A DNA stretch of 28,286 bases from Wolinella sp052173415 (GCA_052173415.1 JBQMYQ010000020.1:1-28286); one strand, 5' to 3'. Shown: positions 17,399-25,240, counted from the first letter of the stretch. Translations and numbers: made by a program. The notes: generated from the letters alone by a model not told the origin.

Positions 17399-18868
17399 AT
17401 GATAACTTGGATGCAGAAGCACAAAAAATATCTCGTCATAACCATCTGGATTAGCGCGATTGCGTTTGTCGGAGCTGGATTTGTGGGCTGGGGCGAGGTG
17501 AGCTTCTCCTCTTCTTCTTCATGGGTCGCAAAGGTTGGCGATACGAAGATTACCCATACGGAATATGCTCGCGAAATGGCGCGATTGTATGAATTTTATA
17601 ATCGGATTTTGGGTGGCTCACTTGATCAAGAGCAGGCGAAATCCATGGGAATCGAGGAGCAAGCCTTAAATAAGCTCGTTTCCAAGGCTTTGATGTTGAA
17701 TTTTGCTCATGATGTGGGAATCCGCGTGAATGAGGCTGAGGTGCGCAAGGCGATCGTCGAGATGAAGGAGTTTCAAGTCGATGGGAAATATGATGATGCG
17801 ACCTATCGGAGAATCTTGCAGGACAATCACTACAAACCTGCTGATTTTGAGGGTGCATTGCGCGATTCCCTTGTGCTTGAGAAGCTTAGCGTGATCCTCT
17901 CGCCCAAAGTGAACGAGCTTGAGAAAGAGGCTCTTGGCGCTTCATTTTTTTTACAAGATGATATTTCTGTGAAAGTCATTAATGGGGAATCGATCACTCC
18001 AAGGGTTGAGGAATCCGAAGTAGAGAAGTTTTGGAGTGAGAATAAAGAGCTCTATCAAAGTGGTAAAGTTTATAGCATAATTTATACACTTGTAAAAAAT
18101 AGTGAAATACCCTTTAGCGAAGAGGATCTCCGCGCTCATTATGAAAACTCGAAAAACAGCTATCTTGGGCTTGATGGCGGGGTGCTTGCGTTTGAAGTGG
18201 TAAAAGAGCGTGTGGAGCAAGACTATCGAAGTGCTCAAGCTGAAAAAAGTGCGTTGCGTCGCTATGTTGAATACAAAAAAGAGTCTGCTCCTGAGGGGAT
18301 CGCCTATGCACTCGCGGAATCGGACACAAGCTTTGGTGATGAGCTCTTGAGCCAGCTCTCTAGCGCACAAAAGGGTGATGCACTCAAGCCCCTTCCCGCA
18401 CTTGGTGGGTATATTGCTGTTAAATTAATGGACATAAAAGAGAGCGAGTCGCTTAGCTTTGAGGGGGCCAAAGAATCTGCTACACGCGATCTTGTGGCAA
18501 AAAAGCGAATGCAAATGCTAGAATTGCGCGCAAAAGAGGAACTTAAAAACTTCAAGGGCGAGGCGATGGGCTTTGTAAAGCGCGATGATGTGGCGCGATT
18601 CCCGCAATTAGACGCACAGGATGCAGAGGAGTTTTTGGCGCAACTTTTCCAGAGTAACGAACCCAAGGGTTACGCGCTTATTAAGGACAAGGCGATCCTT
18701 TTTGAGATCATGGGACAAAAGCTACCTAAAAGCGAAGAGATGGTAAAAAACTCGGATTTTCTCTCCGAAAAGATCGTTCCAAGCATCGCACGGATCAAAG
18801 AGGGGCTAGCGGAGGAGGCGTTTCTTGAATACCTTGCCCGTCGTTATGCTATCGTGAGGAATCGCTAA
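17399..18868 (+). CDS. membrane-anchored periplasmic foldase (PpiD/SurA-like)
   Basis: The 490-residue product begins MITWMQKHKKYLVITIW, with one membrane helix at about 11-31, then a large periplasmic part. A SurA_N/PpiD-like region (about 45-190, with VGDTKITHTEYAREMARLYE) is followed by a poorly conserved middle segment where a parvulin prolyl-isomerase domain would sit, so catalytic activity is uncertain. I recall the orthologous H. pylori gene between bioA and ftsA. The ATG at 17399 follows GAGG; an upstream in-frame start would place coding over the promoter. The stop TAA overlaps the ATG of a 14-codon frame leading to ftsA. Confidence 0.85.
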   Translation: MITWMQKHKKYLVITIWISAIAFVGAGFVGWGEVSFSSSSSWVAKVGDTKITHTEYAREMARLYEFYNRILGGSLDQEQAKSMGIEEQALNKLVSKALMLNFAHDVGIRVNEAEVRKAIVEMKEFQVDGKYDDATYRRILQDNHYKPADFEGALRDSLVLEKLSVILSPKVNELEKEALGASFFLQDDISVKVINGESITPRVEESEVEKFWSENKELYQSGKVYSIIYTLVKNSEIPFSEEDLRAHYENSKNSYLGLDGGVLAFEVVKERVEQDYRSAQAEKSALRRYVEYKKESAPEGIAYALAESDTSFGDELLSQLSSAQKGDALKPLPALGGYIAVKLMDIKESESLSFEGAKESATRDLVAKKRMQMLELRAKEELKNFKGEAMGFVKRDDVARFPQLDAQDAEEFLAQLFQSNEPKGYALIKDKAILFEIMGQKLPKSEEMVKNSDFLSEKIVPSIARIKEGLAEEAFLEYLARRYAIVRNR

Positions 18869-18912
18869 TGAGAAATCGCCTGCGCAGGCTATGCAAAAGG
18901 ATTAAAGGTTGA
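18868..18912 (+). CDS. 14-codon bridging reading frame upstream of ftsA
   Basis: The frame MRNRLRRLCKRIKG starts with an ATG that overlaps the foldase stop (TAATG), seven nt after a GAGGA ribosome site. It ends with a TGA that overlaps the TTG start of ftsA (TTGA). It contains the 12-bp perfect palindrome GCCTGCGCAGGC (18878-18889) and the ftsA ribosome site AAAAGGA. The arrangement suggests translational coupling from the foldase to ftsA. Whether the peptide itself is made or matters is unknown. Confidence 0.4.
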   Translation: MRNRLRRLCKRIKG

Positions 18913-20294
18913 ATCAAACTATTCTGGGAATCGACATCGGTTCTGTGAAGATTTGCGCCATTATCGCTGAGGTCAAAGGTGGTGTGCCTCACGTAATTGG
19001 CACGGGTGTGCATAAATCTCAAGGACTAAAAAAGGGCGCGATTACAAATATTGAATTTGCTAGTCGCGTGATCAAAAATGCCGTCAATGATGCGAAGCGT
19101 GTCGCGGGGACGACCGTATCTAAGGGGATTGTCTCAATCTCCGGGGTATATACAAAGAGCATTAATAGTTCAGCTATCGTGAATGTCCCTAATGGCGAGA
19201 TCGGAATCAAAGAGATTAATCGCGTCATGCAGACCGCACTCTATAATGCAAAAATCCCTAACGAATATGACGTAATTCACGTGCTTCCGTATAATTTCAA
19301 GGTCGATGATCAGGATTTTATTGACGATCCGCTCGGAATGAGTGGGAATCGGCTCGAAGTGTTTGTCCACATCGTTACTGCGCAGCGTTCAAGCCTTGGG
19401 AATCTAAAAAAGGCGGTCAAAGCGGCGGGAGTAGAGATTGAAAATATCGTTTTAAAGTCCTACTCATCGGCGATTGCAGTGCTTAGCGATGAGGATAAAG
19501 AGCTTGGGGTTGCGTGCATTGATATGGGCGGAAGCACATGCGAACTGATGGTGCATGTCGGGAACTCCATTAAATACAATGACTGTCTGAAGGTGGGGTC
19601 ACACCATATTACAAATGACCTGTCCATGGCACTTCACACGCCATTAAGTGCAGCTGAAGAGGTCAAGGTCAAATATGGCTCGCTCAACAGAGGCGAAGAT
19701 GAGGGCGACATCATCGAGCTTCCTATGCTTGGTGATGAGAGCGTGACCCATCAAGTTTCTCTTAAATTTGCGCGCGATGAGGTCATCTATGAGCGCACGA
19801 GAGAGACATTGAAGATTTTGGATCAATCTCTGCAAAGAAGCATGCTAAAAGAGCATTTGGGCGCGGGAATCGTCCTCACAGGAGGCATGGTCAAGCTTGA
19901 AGGAATCAGGGAGCTTGCCGAGGCGATGTTTTTGTTACCCGTGCGCCTTGCGCGCCCGATTGAGATTGATGGGCTTTTTGAAAATCTTCGCGACCCAAGC
20001 TCAGCCACGGCGATCGGGCTGATTCTTTATGGTGCAGGGCATTTTACAAATTACGAAATCGATTCAGAGAAGAAAATTCGCTTCAAAACTGATAAAATTA
20101 GTGGCGAGAATATCCCTATTTCATCAGAAACTGGGGCAAAAGGGGAGGGCTTACACGATGCTATTCTTTCTCAAAACAGCCACAACGTCCCGCTACGAAA
20201 TGATCTCTCAAATATCGCAGAGATTAGTAAAAATGGCGCAGATGATTCCGGCGTTATCAAAAGGATTTGGCATTGGCTAACGCAGCTTTTTTAG
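18909..20294 (+). CDS. ftsA: cell division protein FtsA
   Basis: FtsA is an actin-like ATPase that anchors FtsZ to the membrane. Phosphate-binding motifs are GIDIGS (7-12) and CIDMGGST (203-210), and an adenosine motif VLTGGMV lies near 318-325. After a variable acidic linker the C-terminus GVIKRIWHWLTQLF (448-461) is the amphipathic membrane-targeting helix. Length is 461. The start is a TTG at 18909, seven nt after AAAAGGA; there is no ATG or GTG at the expected N-terminus. This rare start, with the bridging mini-frame, suggests controlled initiation. ftsZ follows after 24 nt. Confidence 0.95.
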   Translation: MNQTILGIDIGSVKICAIIAEVKGGVPHVIGTGVHKSQGLKKGAITNIEFASRVIKNAVNDAKRVAGTTVSKGIVSISGVYTKSINSSAIVNVPNGEIGIKEINRVMQTALYNAKIPNEYDVIHVLPYNFKVDDQDFIDDPLGMSGNRLEVFVHIVTAQRSSLGNLKKAVKAAGVEIENIVLKSYSSAIAVLSDEDKELGVACIDMGGSTCELMVHVGNSIKYNDCLKVGSHHITNDLSMALHTPLSAAEEVKVKYGSLNRGEDEGDIIELPMLGDESVTHQVSLKFARDEVIYERTRETLKILDQSLQRSMLKEHLGAGIVLTGGMVKLEGIRELAEAMFLLPVRLARPIEIDGLFENLRDPSSATAIGLILYGAGHFTNYEIDSEKKIRFKTDKISGENIPISSETGAKGEGLHDAILSQNSHNVPLRNDLSNIAEISKNGADDSGVIKRIWHWLTQLF

Positions 20295-20318
20295 TAAATT
20301 TTAGAAGGAGCGAGATAG

Positions 20319-21470
20319 ATGAATGAGCATACGGAGATAACCATTCAAGAAGTTCCTCCAACGATGGGCGCACGCATTAAGGTCATCGGTGTTGGCGGAG
20401 GCGGGAGTAATATGGTGAGCCACCTCATCGCGCAAGGGGCGCATCCGGATTTGGAGCTTGCGATTGCAAATACCGATGCGCAGGCTCTGAGTGCTTCGCC
20501 CGCACCCTATAAAATACAACTTGGATCACGCCTGACCAAAGGACTTGGTGCAGGCATGAACCCTGAAGTGGGCAAAAATGCCGCGATTGAGAGCATAGAA
20601 GAGATCAAAACCCTCTTGGAGGGGACGGATATTGTGTTTGTTTGTGCGGGACTTGGCGGGGGGACAGGCACGGGCGCGGCTCCGATCATTGCTAAAGTGG
20701 CGAAAGAGGTGGGCGCGCTCACGGTTTCTGTCGTTACAAAGCCCTTTATTTTTGAGCAATCAAAGCGGGCAAGATTCGCAGAACAAGGGCTCGCAGAACT
20801 CAAAAGAGAGAGCGATTCTATTGTGGTGATTCCCAATGAGAAGCTCCTAGGTTTTATTGATAAAAATCTAGGAATCAAGGACAGCTTTAAGATTGTTGAT
20901 GATGTCCTCGCGCATGCTGTGAATGGTATGAGCGGGATTATCCTTAATCATGGCGAGAATGACATTAACGTCGATTTTGCCGATGTGCGCACCGTGATGA
21001 GCCACAAGGGATTGGCTCTCATGGGAATCGGCGAGGCTTCTGGAGATGAGGCTGCTTGTGATGCGATTAAAAAAGCAATCGAATCGCCACTCTTTGATAA
21101 CATGTCAATTAACGGTGCGATGGGCATTTTGGTGCATTTTCATGTCAATCCTAGCTACTCGCTTATGAAGATTAGCAGGGCGATGCAGGATATTGGCGGA
21201 TATGCTAGTGAGAATGCTTCTGTGATTTTTGGGACGACGACCGATGAGAATGTGCCACAAGATAGCGTGCGCATCACGATTGTGGCGACAGGCTTTGAGA
21301 AAGAGCTTGTGCAGGCCAAAGAGGACAATGAGCTAAAGCTCGTCGCCCCTAAAGACCTTAGCCAAGCCTCAAGATCCGCGCGCGCGCTTCGCAAGGTAAG
21401 CGGGGGCGACTATGAGCAGAATGAAGATCTGCTTGACATTCCCTCCTATATCCGCCATCAGCAAGATTAA
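20319..21470 (+). CDS. ftsZ: cell division protein FtsZ
   Basis: FtsZ is the tubulin-like GTPase that forms the division ring. The GTP-binding loop GGGTGTG is at 113-119, the N-terminal VGGGGSN at 25-31, and the T7 synergy loop NDINVDFADV at 214-223. The 383-residue protein ends with a short linker and the conserved C-terminal peptide DIPSYIRHQ, which binds FtsA. The ATG at 20319 follows AAGGAG. It is the last gene of the division operon and is followed by a strong inverted-repeat structure. Confidence 0.97.
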   Translation: MNEHTEITIQEVPPTMGARIKVIGVGGGGSNMVSHLIAQGAHPDLELAIANTDAQALSASPAPYKIQLGSRLTKGLGAGMNPEVGKNAAIESIEEIKTLLEGTDIVFVCAGLGGGTGTGAAPIIAKVAKEVGALTVSVVTKPFIFEQSKRARFAEQGLAELKRESDSIVVIPNEKLLGFIDKNLGIKDSFKIVDDVLAHAVNGMSGIILNHGENDINVDFADVRTVMSHKGLALMGIGEASGDEAACDAIKKAIESPLFDNMSINGAMGILVHFHVNPSYSLMKISRAMQDIGGYASENASVIFGTTTDENVPQDSVRITIVATGFEKELVQAKEDNELKLVAPKDLSQASRSARALRKVSGGDYEQNEDLLDIPSYIRHQQD

Positions 21471-21478
21471 TTTTTAAA

Positions 21479-21545
21479 GTGCGATTCTCCTCTCTTGCCT
21501 CAAAGATTACAAGAGAGGGCTCTTAAAACTCCGCAAAAATCGCAC
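21479..21545 (+). terminator. nested inverted repeat after ftsZ
   Basis: An inner perfect hairpin, CCTCTCTTG (21489-21497) with CAAGAGAGG (21510-21518), is enclosed by a second perfect pair, GTGCGATT (21479-21486) with AATCGCAC (21538-21545). There is no U-tract, so this may be a transcript-end or RNA-stabilising structure rather than a textbook intrinsic terminator. It marks the edge between core genes and the accessory region. Confidence 0.5.
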
Positions 21546-21678
21546 CCTATCTCCTTAATTTTGACCCGATTCCCCCCTTATCTCTCTAAAATCCTTGTAA
21601 ACTCTCCGTTATTCCTTTTGTAAATATTAAAAATAATGGCAATTTCATCAATTTTTAAGTGGGGGAAAAGGAGCAGTA

Positions 21679-21883
21679 ATGCAAGAAAATAGTGATTATG
21701 AGAGTGGATTAAGTCGATGGGAGAAGTATGTGCTGTCGTTACTTATGAGCGTTCTTTCATCGGTATTGACGGCATGGGTGGGTAGATCAACTCAATTTTA
21801 AACTTGGCGTTTTGGTGGTGACCCTGACTGCTTGCATAGGTTCGATACTTTACATTCAGCATAAAAAAATCAAAGGAGAAAAA
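21679..21883 (+). pseudogene. small two-helix, holin-like protein gene, frameshifted and 3'-truncated
   Basis: An ATG at 21679 with a strong AAAAGGAG site starts a frame whose first membrane helix (YVLSLLMSVLSSVLTAWVG) ends at a stop at 21799-21801. One frame over, from about 21785, the text continues naturally (DQLNFKLGVLVVTLTACIGS, then ILYIQHKKIKGEK), giving a second helix and a basic tail. One extra base near 21784 explains this. Two short helices with a charged tail resemble small phage holins, which is a shape-based guess. The second frame has no stop before the Sel1 start at 21884, so the 3' end seems lost at the boundary of the 55-bp repeat. Confidence 0.45.
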
Positions 21884-21924
21884 ATGAGAACGATTGCTTT
21901 AAGTTTGGCGGTATTAGTTAGTTT
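21870..21924 (+). repeat. 55-bp direct repeat, copy 2
   Basis: This is the second copy of the segment at 23-77 (three mismatches). It carries the AAAGGAG site, start codon and signal-peptide codons of the second Sel1-like gene, and its left edge coincides with the broken end of the holin-like frame. Confidence 0.85.
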
Positions 21925-22124
21925 GGTGTGGGTTGAGGCGTTAGGATATACACAAGAGGAGACTAAAGACTATGACAAGCAGCGCAAAGATGGAGATGGC
22001 TTTAAATGTCTCTGATACAGAGGGATTTAGTAAAGATTACAAAAAGGCAAAATTCTACTTTGAGAAAGTGTGCAAAAAGGGTAGTAAAAAAGATGAACAG
22101 AATTTTATAGAACAATTGGAGTGA
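21884..22124 (+). pseudogene. second secreted Sel1-like gene, decayed
   Basis: The ATG at 21884 encodes a signal peptide nearly identical to that of the gene at 37 (MRTIALSLAVLVSLVWVEAL) and about 20 further residues before a stop at 22013-22015. Sel1 text resumes in another frame (GFSKDYKKAKFYFEKVCKKG) and runs to a TGA at 22122-22124. At most one repeat is left and the gene has lost internal sequence, so a functional product is unlikely. It is a paralogue of the first pseudogene and sits beside a holin-like remnant. Confidence 0.65.
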
Positions 22125-22128
22125 CATA

Positions 22129-22242
22129 ATGTACCCATGTTTATTGGTTATGTTGCCGAGTAAGATGATCAAAAAAGACTACATTGTGTTGCGTGATATA
22201 TTATCGCGGAGGGCTGCTCGACACTACCACGAAATGGTGTAA
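22129..22242 (+). CDS. possible 37-residue protein, unknown
   Basis: An ATG at 22129 lies seven nt after GGAG and opens a 37-codon frame starting MYPCLLVMLPSKMIKKDYIV and ending with an Arg/His-rich tail (SRRAARHYHEMV). It could be a real small gene, a fragment of something larger, or chance. No family is recognised. From 22243 to 22341 I see only a candidate promoter. Confidence 0.25.
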   Translation: MYPCLLVMLPSKMIKKDYIVLRDILSRRAARHYHEMV

Positions 22243-22310
22243 GGCTTACTTTTCAAATCAAATAGTATTTATTTTGATTCTTAAATATAAATTTATTGAA
22301 GGCGTTAGTG

Positions 22311-22316
22311 TACAAT
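22311..22316 (+). promoter_or_regulatory. -10 element of the coiled-coil/Beta module
   Basis: TACAAT, preceded by GTG, lies 31 nt before the ATG at 22342 in an AT-rich stretch. It is the best -10 match upstream of the module; no -35 is evident. Confidence 0.4.
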
Positions 22317-22341
22317 ACGCGGATTAAAGTTGAAAGGATTT

Positions 22342-22746
22342 ATGATCGTGGCGGAAGCATATAGTGACAGGATTTATCAAGTTGAGAACAAGCTAGATAA
22401 CATAAATGAATATTTGCAAATTTTAAAGGTAGAAACTGCTAAACTAGAACAATCCTTAGAATACATAAAAAGAGATATTGACAACAATAAGTCTGAATTT
22501 TGGGAGATAAAAAAATATCAGTCTAGTATTTCTCAACACGATAAAGATTTAGCGGTATTGACGGAAAAAATAAAAAATGCAGAATCCCTAATGATGAGCT
22601 ACAAGAAAGAAATAGAAGCAAAGATGGTTACCAAAAAAGAGCTTGAAAATAAACAGCACAAAAGTTGGGAGCTGTGGATATCTATAATGGCACTAGTCGT
22701 ATCAGTTGTTGTTCCTCTTATACTACATAAAATAAAAGGATATTAA
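22342..22746 (+). CDS. coiled-coil protein with C-terminal membrane anchor
   Basis: The 134-residue product is almost all heptad-like coiled coil (about 10-105, rich in Lys, Glu, Ile and Leu, e.g. RIYQVENKLDNINEYLQILK). It is followed by one membrane helix (LWISIMALVVSVVVPLIL) and a short basic tail, a tail-anchored layout with the coiled coil in the cytoplasm. No enzyme motif is present. The AAGGA site is three nt from the ATG at 22342 and nine from a GTG at 22348, so the GTG may be the true start. The next gene begins one nt after this stop, indicating a coupled pair. Codon use is far more AT-rich than in the core genes, suggesting acquisition. Confidence 0.75.
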   Translation: MIVAEAYSDRIYQVENKLDNINEYLQILKVETAKLEQSLEYIKRDIDNNKSEFWEIKKYQSSISQHDKDLAVLTEKIKNAESLMMSYKKEIEAKMVTKKELENKQHKSWELWISIMALVVSVVVPLILHKIKGY

Positions 22747-22747
22747 G

Positions 22748-23829
22748 ATGTACTACCCGATTATAAAAAACAAGTTAAACGAAATCAAAGGACTAAAGCA
22801 AGCGGTACAACAACCTATAAAAGTAAAGCCAATTATCGAACTTGTCAATACAAGAACTCAAAATGTAAATGATTTTTTGGATATTTTCCTTAGCAGTAAA
22901 GCAAATGGTACGCTAGATATATTAAAAAAAATGAGTGTTTTATAGATATACCGACGTATTCTTTAAATCAAATTTTAAGTGACTTAAAATTGATAGACTC
23001 TCAAGCTAAGTATAATTTTTTTATTAAGTTAGCCCAAAAAGTAAAAGAGGTTAGTTGTCTAGAGATTACACCTGTTATATCTTTTGAATACTCAGGGGAA
23101 ACCAGAAGAGAAAGCATTAGACAAAATAGAATTTTTGCAAGAAAGGTTATGGAGGCATTTAATAACTTTGCGATAAGGCTATTTCCAAGCGATCTGTTTA
23201 AGGAGGAGGATTTGAGTATATTTTGGGAATTGTATGACTTTTTACCAGATAAAGTAGAAAAGGCCACAGTGATTATTGACGTTTCTAATTCAAGCATAGA
23301 TTTTGTTATAAATAATGTAGAAGCAATAATTAGACAAAGCAATGTGAAAAAAATTATACTGGCCGGGGAGAGTTTAAAAGATAGTCAAAAACTTGACACA
23401 GGACTCGGTTTTACGAGATCAGCAAATACACATTTGTCAAACTTTAATAGGATTAAAAGGAAATTCCCTAGTACTCCCTTTGGGTACGCCGATTTTACTA
23501 TAACAGACAAAGTCCAATCTAGTATAGACATAGATAGTGAAAAAGGATTCCTGCATTATCCTTTCATAAAATATACCACTGAAGACGGTGATTTATGTAC
23601 CTTTACCGCTAGAAATAGGGGGAACTATGAACAGTATAGAGAGCTTTGTCAAAGAGTAACCAATGAAATCGGAAGCTTTTTGTCCTCGCATTGTGGAAGC
23701 TGTACTTTTACAAAAGATGTTGCAATGGGCAACCAACATGAAAGCTTCAAGGCAGGAGGTACCTGGAAATACAGGATGATAGCCCACCATATAACTACTG
23801 TGTCAAATCTGATAAATACTGGCGATTAA
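22748..23829 (+). pseudogene. Beta-family (PF14350-like) protein gene, interrupted at an A8 tract
   Basis: The frame from the ATG at 22748 (MYYPIIKNKLNEIKGLKQAV, then VKPIIELVN) matches the start of Beta/sce7725-type proteins and stops at 22943-22945. From 22930 the same protein continues in another frame (ECFIDIPTYSLNQILSDLKL) to the TAA ending at 23829. One extra A in the eight-A run at 22924-22931 would restore about 360 residues without other changes. The second half has family-like features: IIDVSNSS, KKIILAGESL, FGYADF, an R-N-R-G turn (TFTARNRGNYEQY) and a C-terminal GTWKYRMIAHHITTVSNLI. The function of this family is not known to me. With an otherwise pristine frame, slipped-strand on/off switching is as plausible as decay. 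Confidence 0.75.
22924..22931 (+). repeat. A8 homopolymer at the frameshift of the Beta-family gene
   Basis: Eight consecutive A sit exactly where the reading frame changes. Nine A would join the two frames; eight give a 65-residue truncated product. Helicobacter genomes commonly switch genes through homopolymer slippage, although their switches usually use longer tracts. Confidence 0.7.
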
Positions 23830-24493
23830 CCTTGTTTTTTGATAAGAAAGCCAGAGCATTTTTGCTACTTTGATTTTGTTTATATGACAAAAATCCTTTT
23901 TCGTATCTATATCTTAAGATAAACCTAAAAGCTTTTATAGTGTCTTGATTGCTAGATATTGAATAAAGCTTTTTTACCAATGTTTCTTTATCTGTGTTCT
24001 TTTTGAAAGATGCGCCTTTTTTTGCTAGAAAGTATTTTAATTCATCAATCCACAGCATACTACACAGATTATGTTTTGATATGCCGTTATTAATTCTTGG
24101 TTTTTTAATCGTCTTGAAAGACATAATATCGTTACAATAAAATGCCTCGATAATGCCTATCTTGTGGGGTAAATTCAGTCCATTTATATTAAACTTGTCA
24201 CGCCAAAAAACTAAATAAACATATTCAAACACTTCACTGAAACCTGCTAATTGATCGTGCAATCTAATGGTAGTATCAAGCTCGCTTTTTATTTCGTATG
24301 CAATAGCATGACCATTCGACACCACTATGTCTGCAACTTTATCTCCAAGGGATGTTTTTACCAGGATTTCTGTGGCGATAGTCTTGCCTGTATATTTTTT
24401 GTCAAGCCAGTCTATAAGGGCTTTTTTTATAGTATTTGCGTTAGCTTTTTGCATTCCTAGTTCCACACTCGTACGGAGCGAGTAGTATATCAT
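23795..24493 (-). CDS. sce7726-like protein with PD-(D/E)XK nuclease-type core
   Basis: The 232-residue product carries a PD-(D/E)XK pattern: E42 (ATEILV), D55 (KVADIVV) and E67-I-K69 (AYEIKSELDT), then TIRLHDQLAGFSEVFEYVYLV, the layout I know from sce7726-family proteins. The C-terminal half is basic and AT-rich without a recognised domain. Members are often found beside Beta/sce7725-type genes, as here; a DNA- or RNA-cutting role is inferred from the fold only. It converges on the Beta gene and overlaps its 3' end by 35 bp. The ATG at 24493 has no ribosome site; an ATG 13 codons later (24454) is a credible alternative. Confidence 0.72.
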   Translation of the reverse strand: MIYYSLRTSVELGMQKANANTIKKALIDWLDKKYTGKTIATEILVKTSLGDKVADIVVSNGHAIAYEIKSELDTTIRLHDQLAGFSEVFEYVYLVFWRDKFNINGLNLPHKIGIIEAFYCNDIMSFKTIKKPRINNGISKHNLCSMLWIDELKYFLAKKGASFKKNTDKETLVKKLYSISSNQDTIKAFRFILRYRYEKGFLSYKQNQSSKNALAFLSKNKVNRQYLSDLTQ

Positions 24494-24588
24494 TTTACAT
24501 AAAATTTTTAATATATTTGACTATCTTTGCTATACCGAATTAGTCTTTTTGTCTTCAACTTCAATGTAAAAGAGAATTTTACCTCATC

Positions 24589-24617
24589 AAGCTGGAAACC
24601 ATATTAGTTTCCAGCTT
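24589..24617. repeat. perfect 11-bp inverted repeat upstream of the sce7726-like gene
   Basis: AAGCTGGAAAC (24589-24599) and GTTTCCAGCTT (24607-24617) form a perfect stem with a 7-nt loop. A smaller GTAAAA/TTTTAC hairpin lies at 24566-24582. No T-run follows on either strand. It could be a transcript boundary, a protein-binding site or a scar of a lost element. Confidence 0.5.
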
Positions 24618-24619
24618 AT

Positions 24620-25240
24620 TATGACTTCTGCTTTTTGCTAAATTTATTTTCTCTAAGTAGGGCTACTCTGTTGTTTATCTTGTTGCATGGAGCTTATTTA
24701 GCTTGGCTTTCACTTTGCTTAAAGAATTCCGCATAGTTTTTGGCTTTGCGATTCGTACTTATAGGTGGTACTTACCTGCCCGAGCCCACTTTTACGCCCT
24801 CTGTCTTTTTGTCTCTATATCTTGCCAGCCCAGCATCATGGCGTCGCATGAGCTTTTGTTGACCCCCTGTAATCTCAAGCGATAAAGGAGGTTATTCTAA
24901 AACTAGAGCAAAAGCGGGTAGATTCTCGTTTTTGGATTGTTTAACGTCCATGTCTTACTATCTTGTCTGGTTTTACTTTGTTTGCCCAGAAGCCCTACCG
25001 CTATGGTTTCATATTGTGTCGCGTTACTGGTTTTGAGATATCTTTGGCGCGATGATCAGCGGTTGTTTCACGGTCGCCGACACTATGCAAGAAATAAAAA
25101 GCATACAATGACTACGCTAATAAACCCCCTAAGTAAAATTCCGTCGCAAATTTCTTCTCTGCCCCACCTGTGAAGAAAAGATATTTCCGCTTTGTTTCCT
25201 TGAATAATTTTCGTGGAGCTTGTAAAGGTTCCTCCAAAAT
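24620..25240. other. 620 bp without an intact gene, probably decayed coding DNA
   Basis: No convincing gene survives here. On the minus strand short coding-like stretches appear in changing frames and broken by stops: MDVKQSKNENLPAFALVLE from an ATG at 24951, then after one stop SLEITGGQQKLMRRHDAGLA in the same frame, and further left NKINNRVALLRENKFSKKQK in another frame. This looks like one or more decayed leftward genes. I recognise no family, RNA gene or repeat in it. Confidence 0.35.

Noticed and set aside
23..21924. The two 55-bp repeats as attachment sites of one large mobile element
   Set aside because: They would enclose ftsZ, ftsA, tyrS, pyrH and other essential genes, and they lie inside coding sequence of paralogous genes, so gene duplication explains them better.
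22201..22245. GC-richer patch after the second Sel1 remnant as a structured RNA or tRNA relic
   Set aside because: Only a 4-bp ACCA/TGGT stem is visible; nothing matches a known RNA class.
24703..25173. Plus-strand frames of 60-78 codons in the decayed region
   Set aside because: They are rich in Leu, Cys, Phe and Ser as expected from antisense or noncoding DNA, have no ribosome sites and overlap better minus-strand coding traces.
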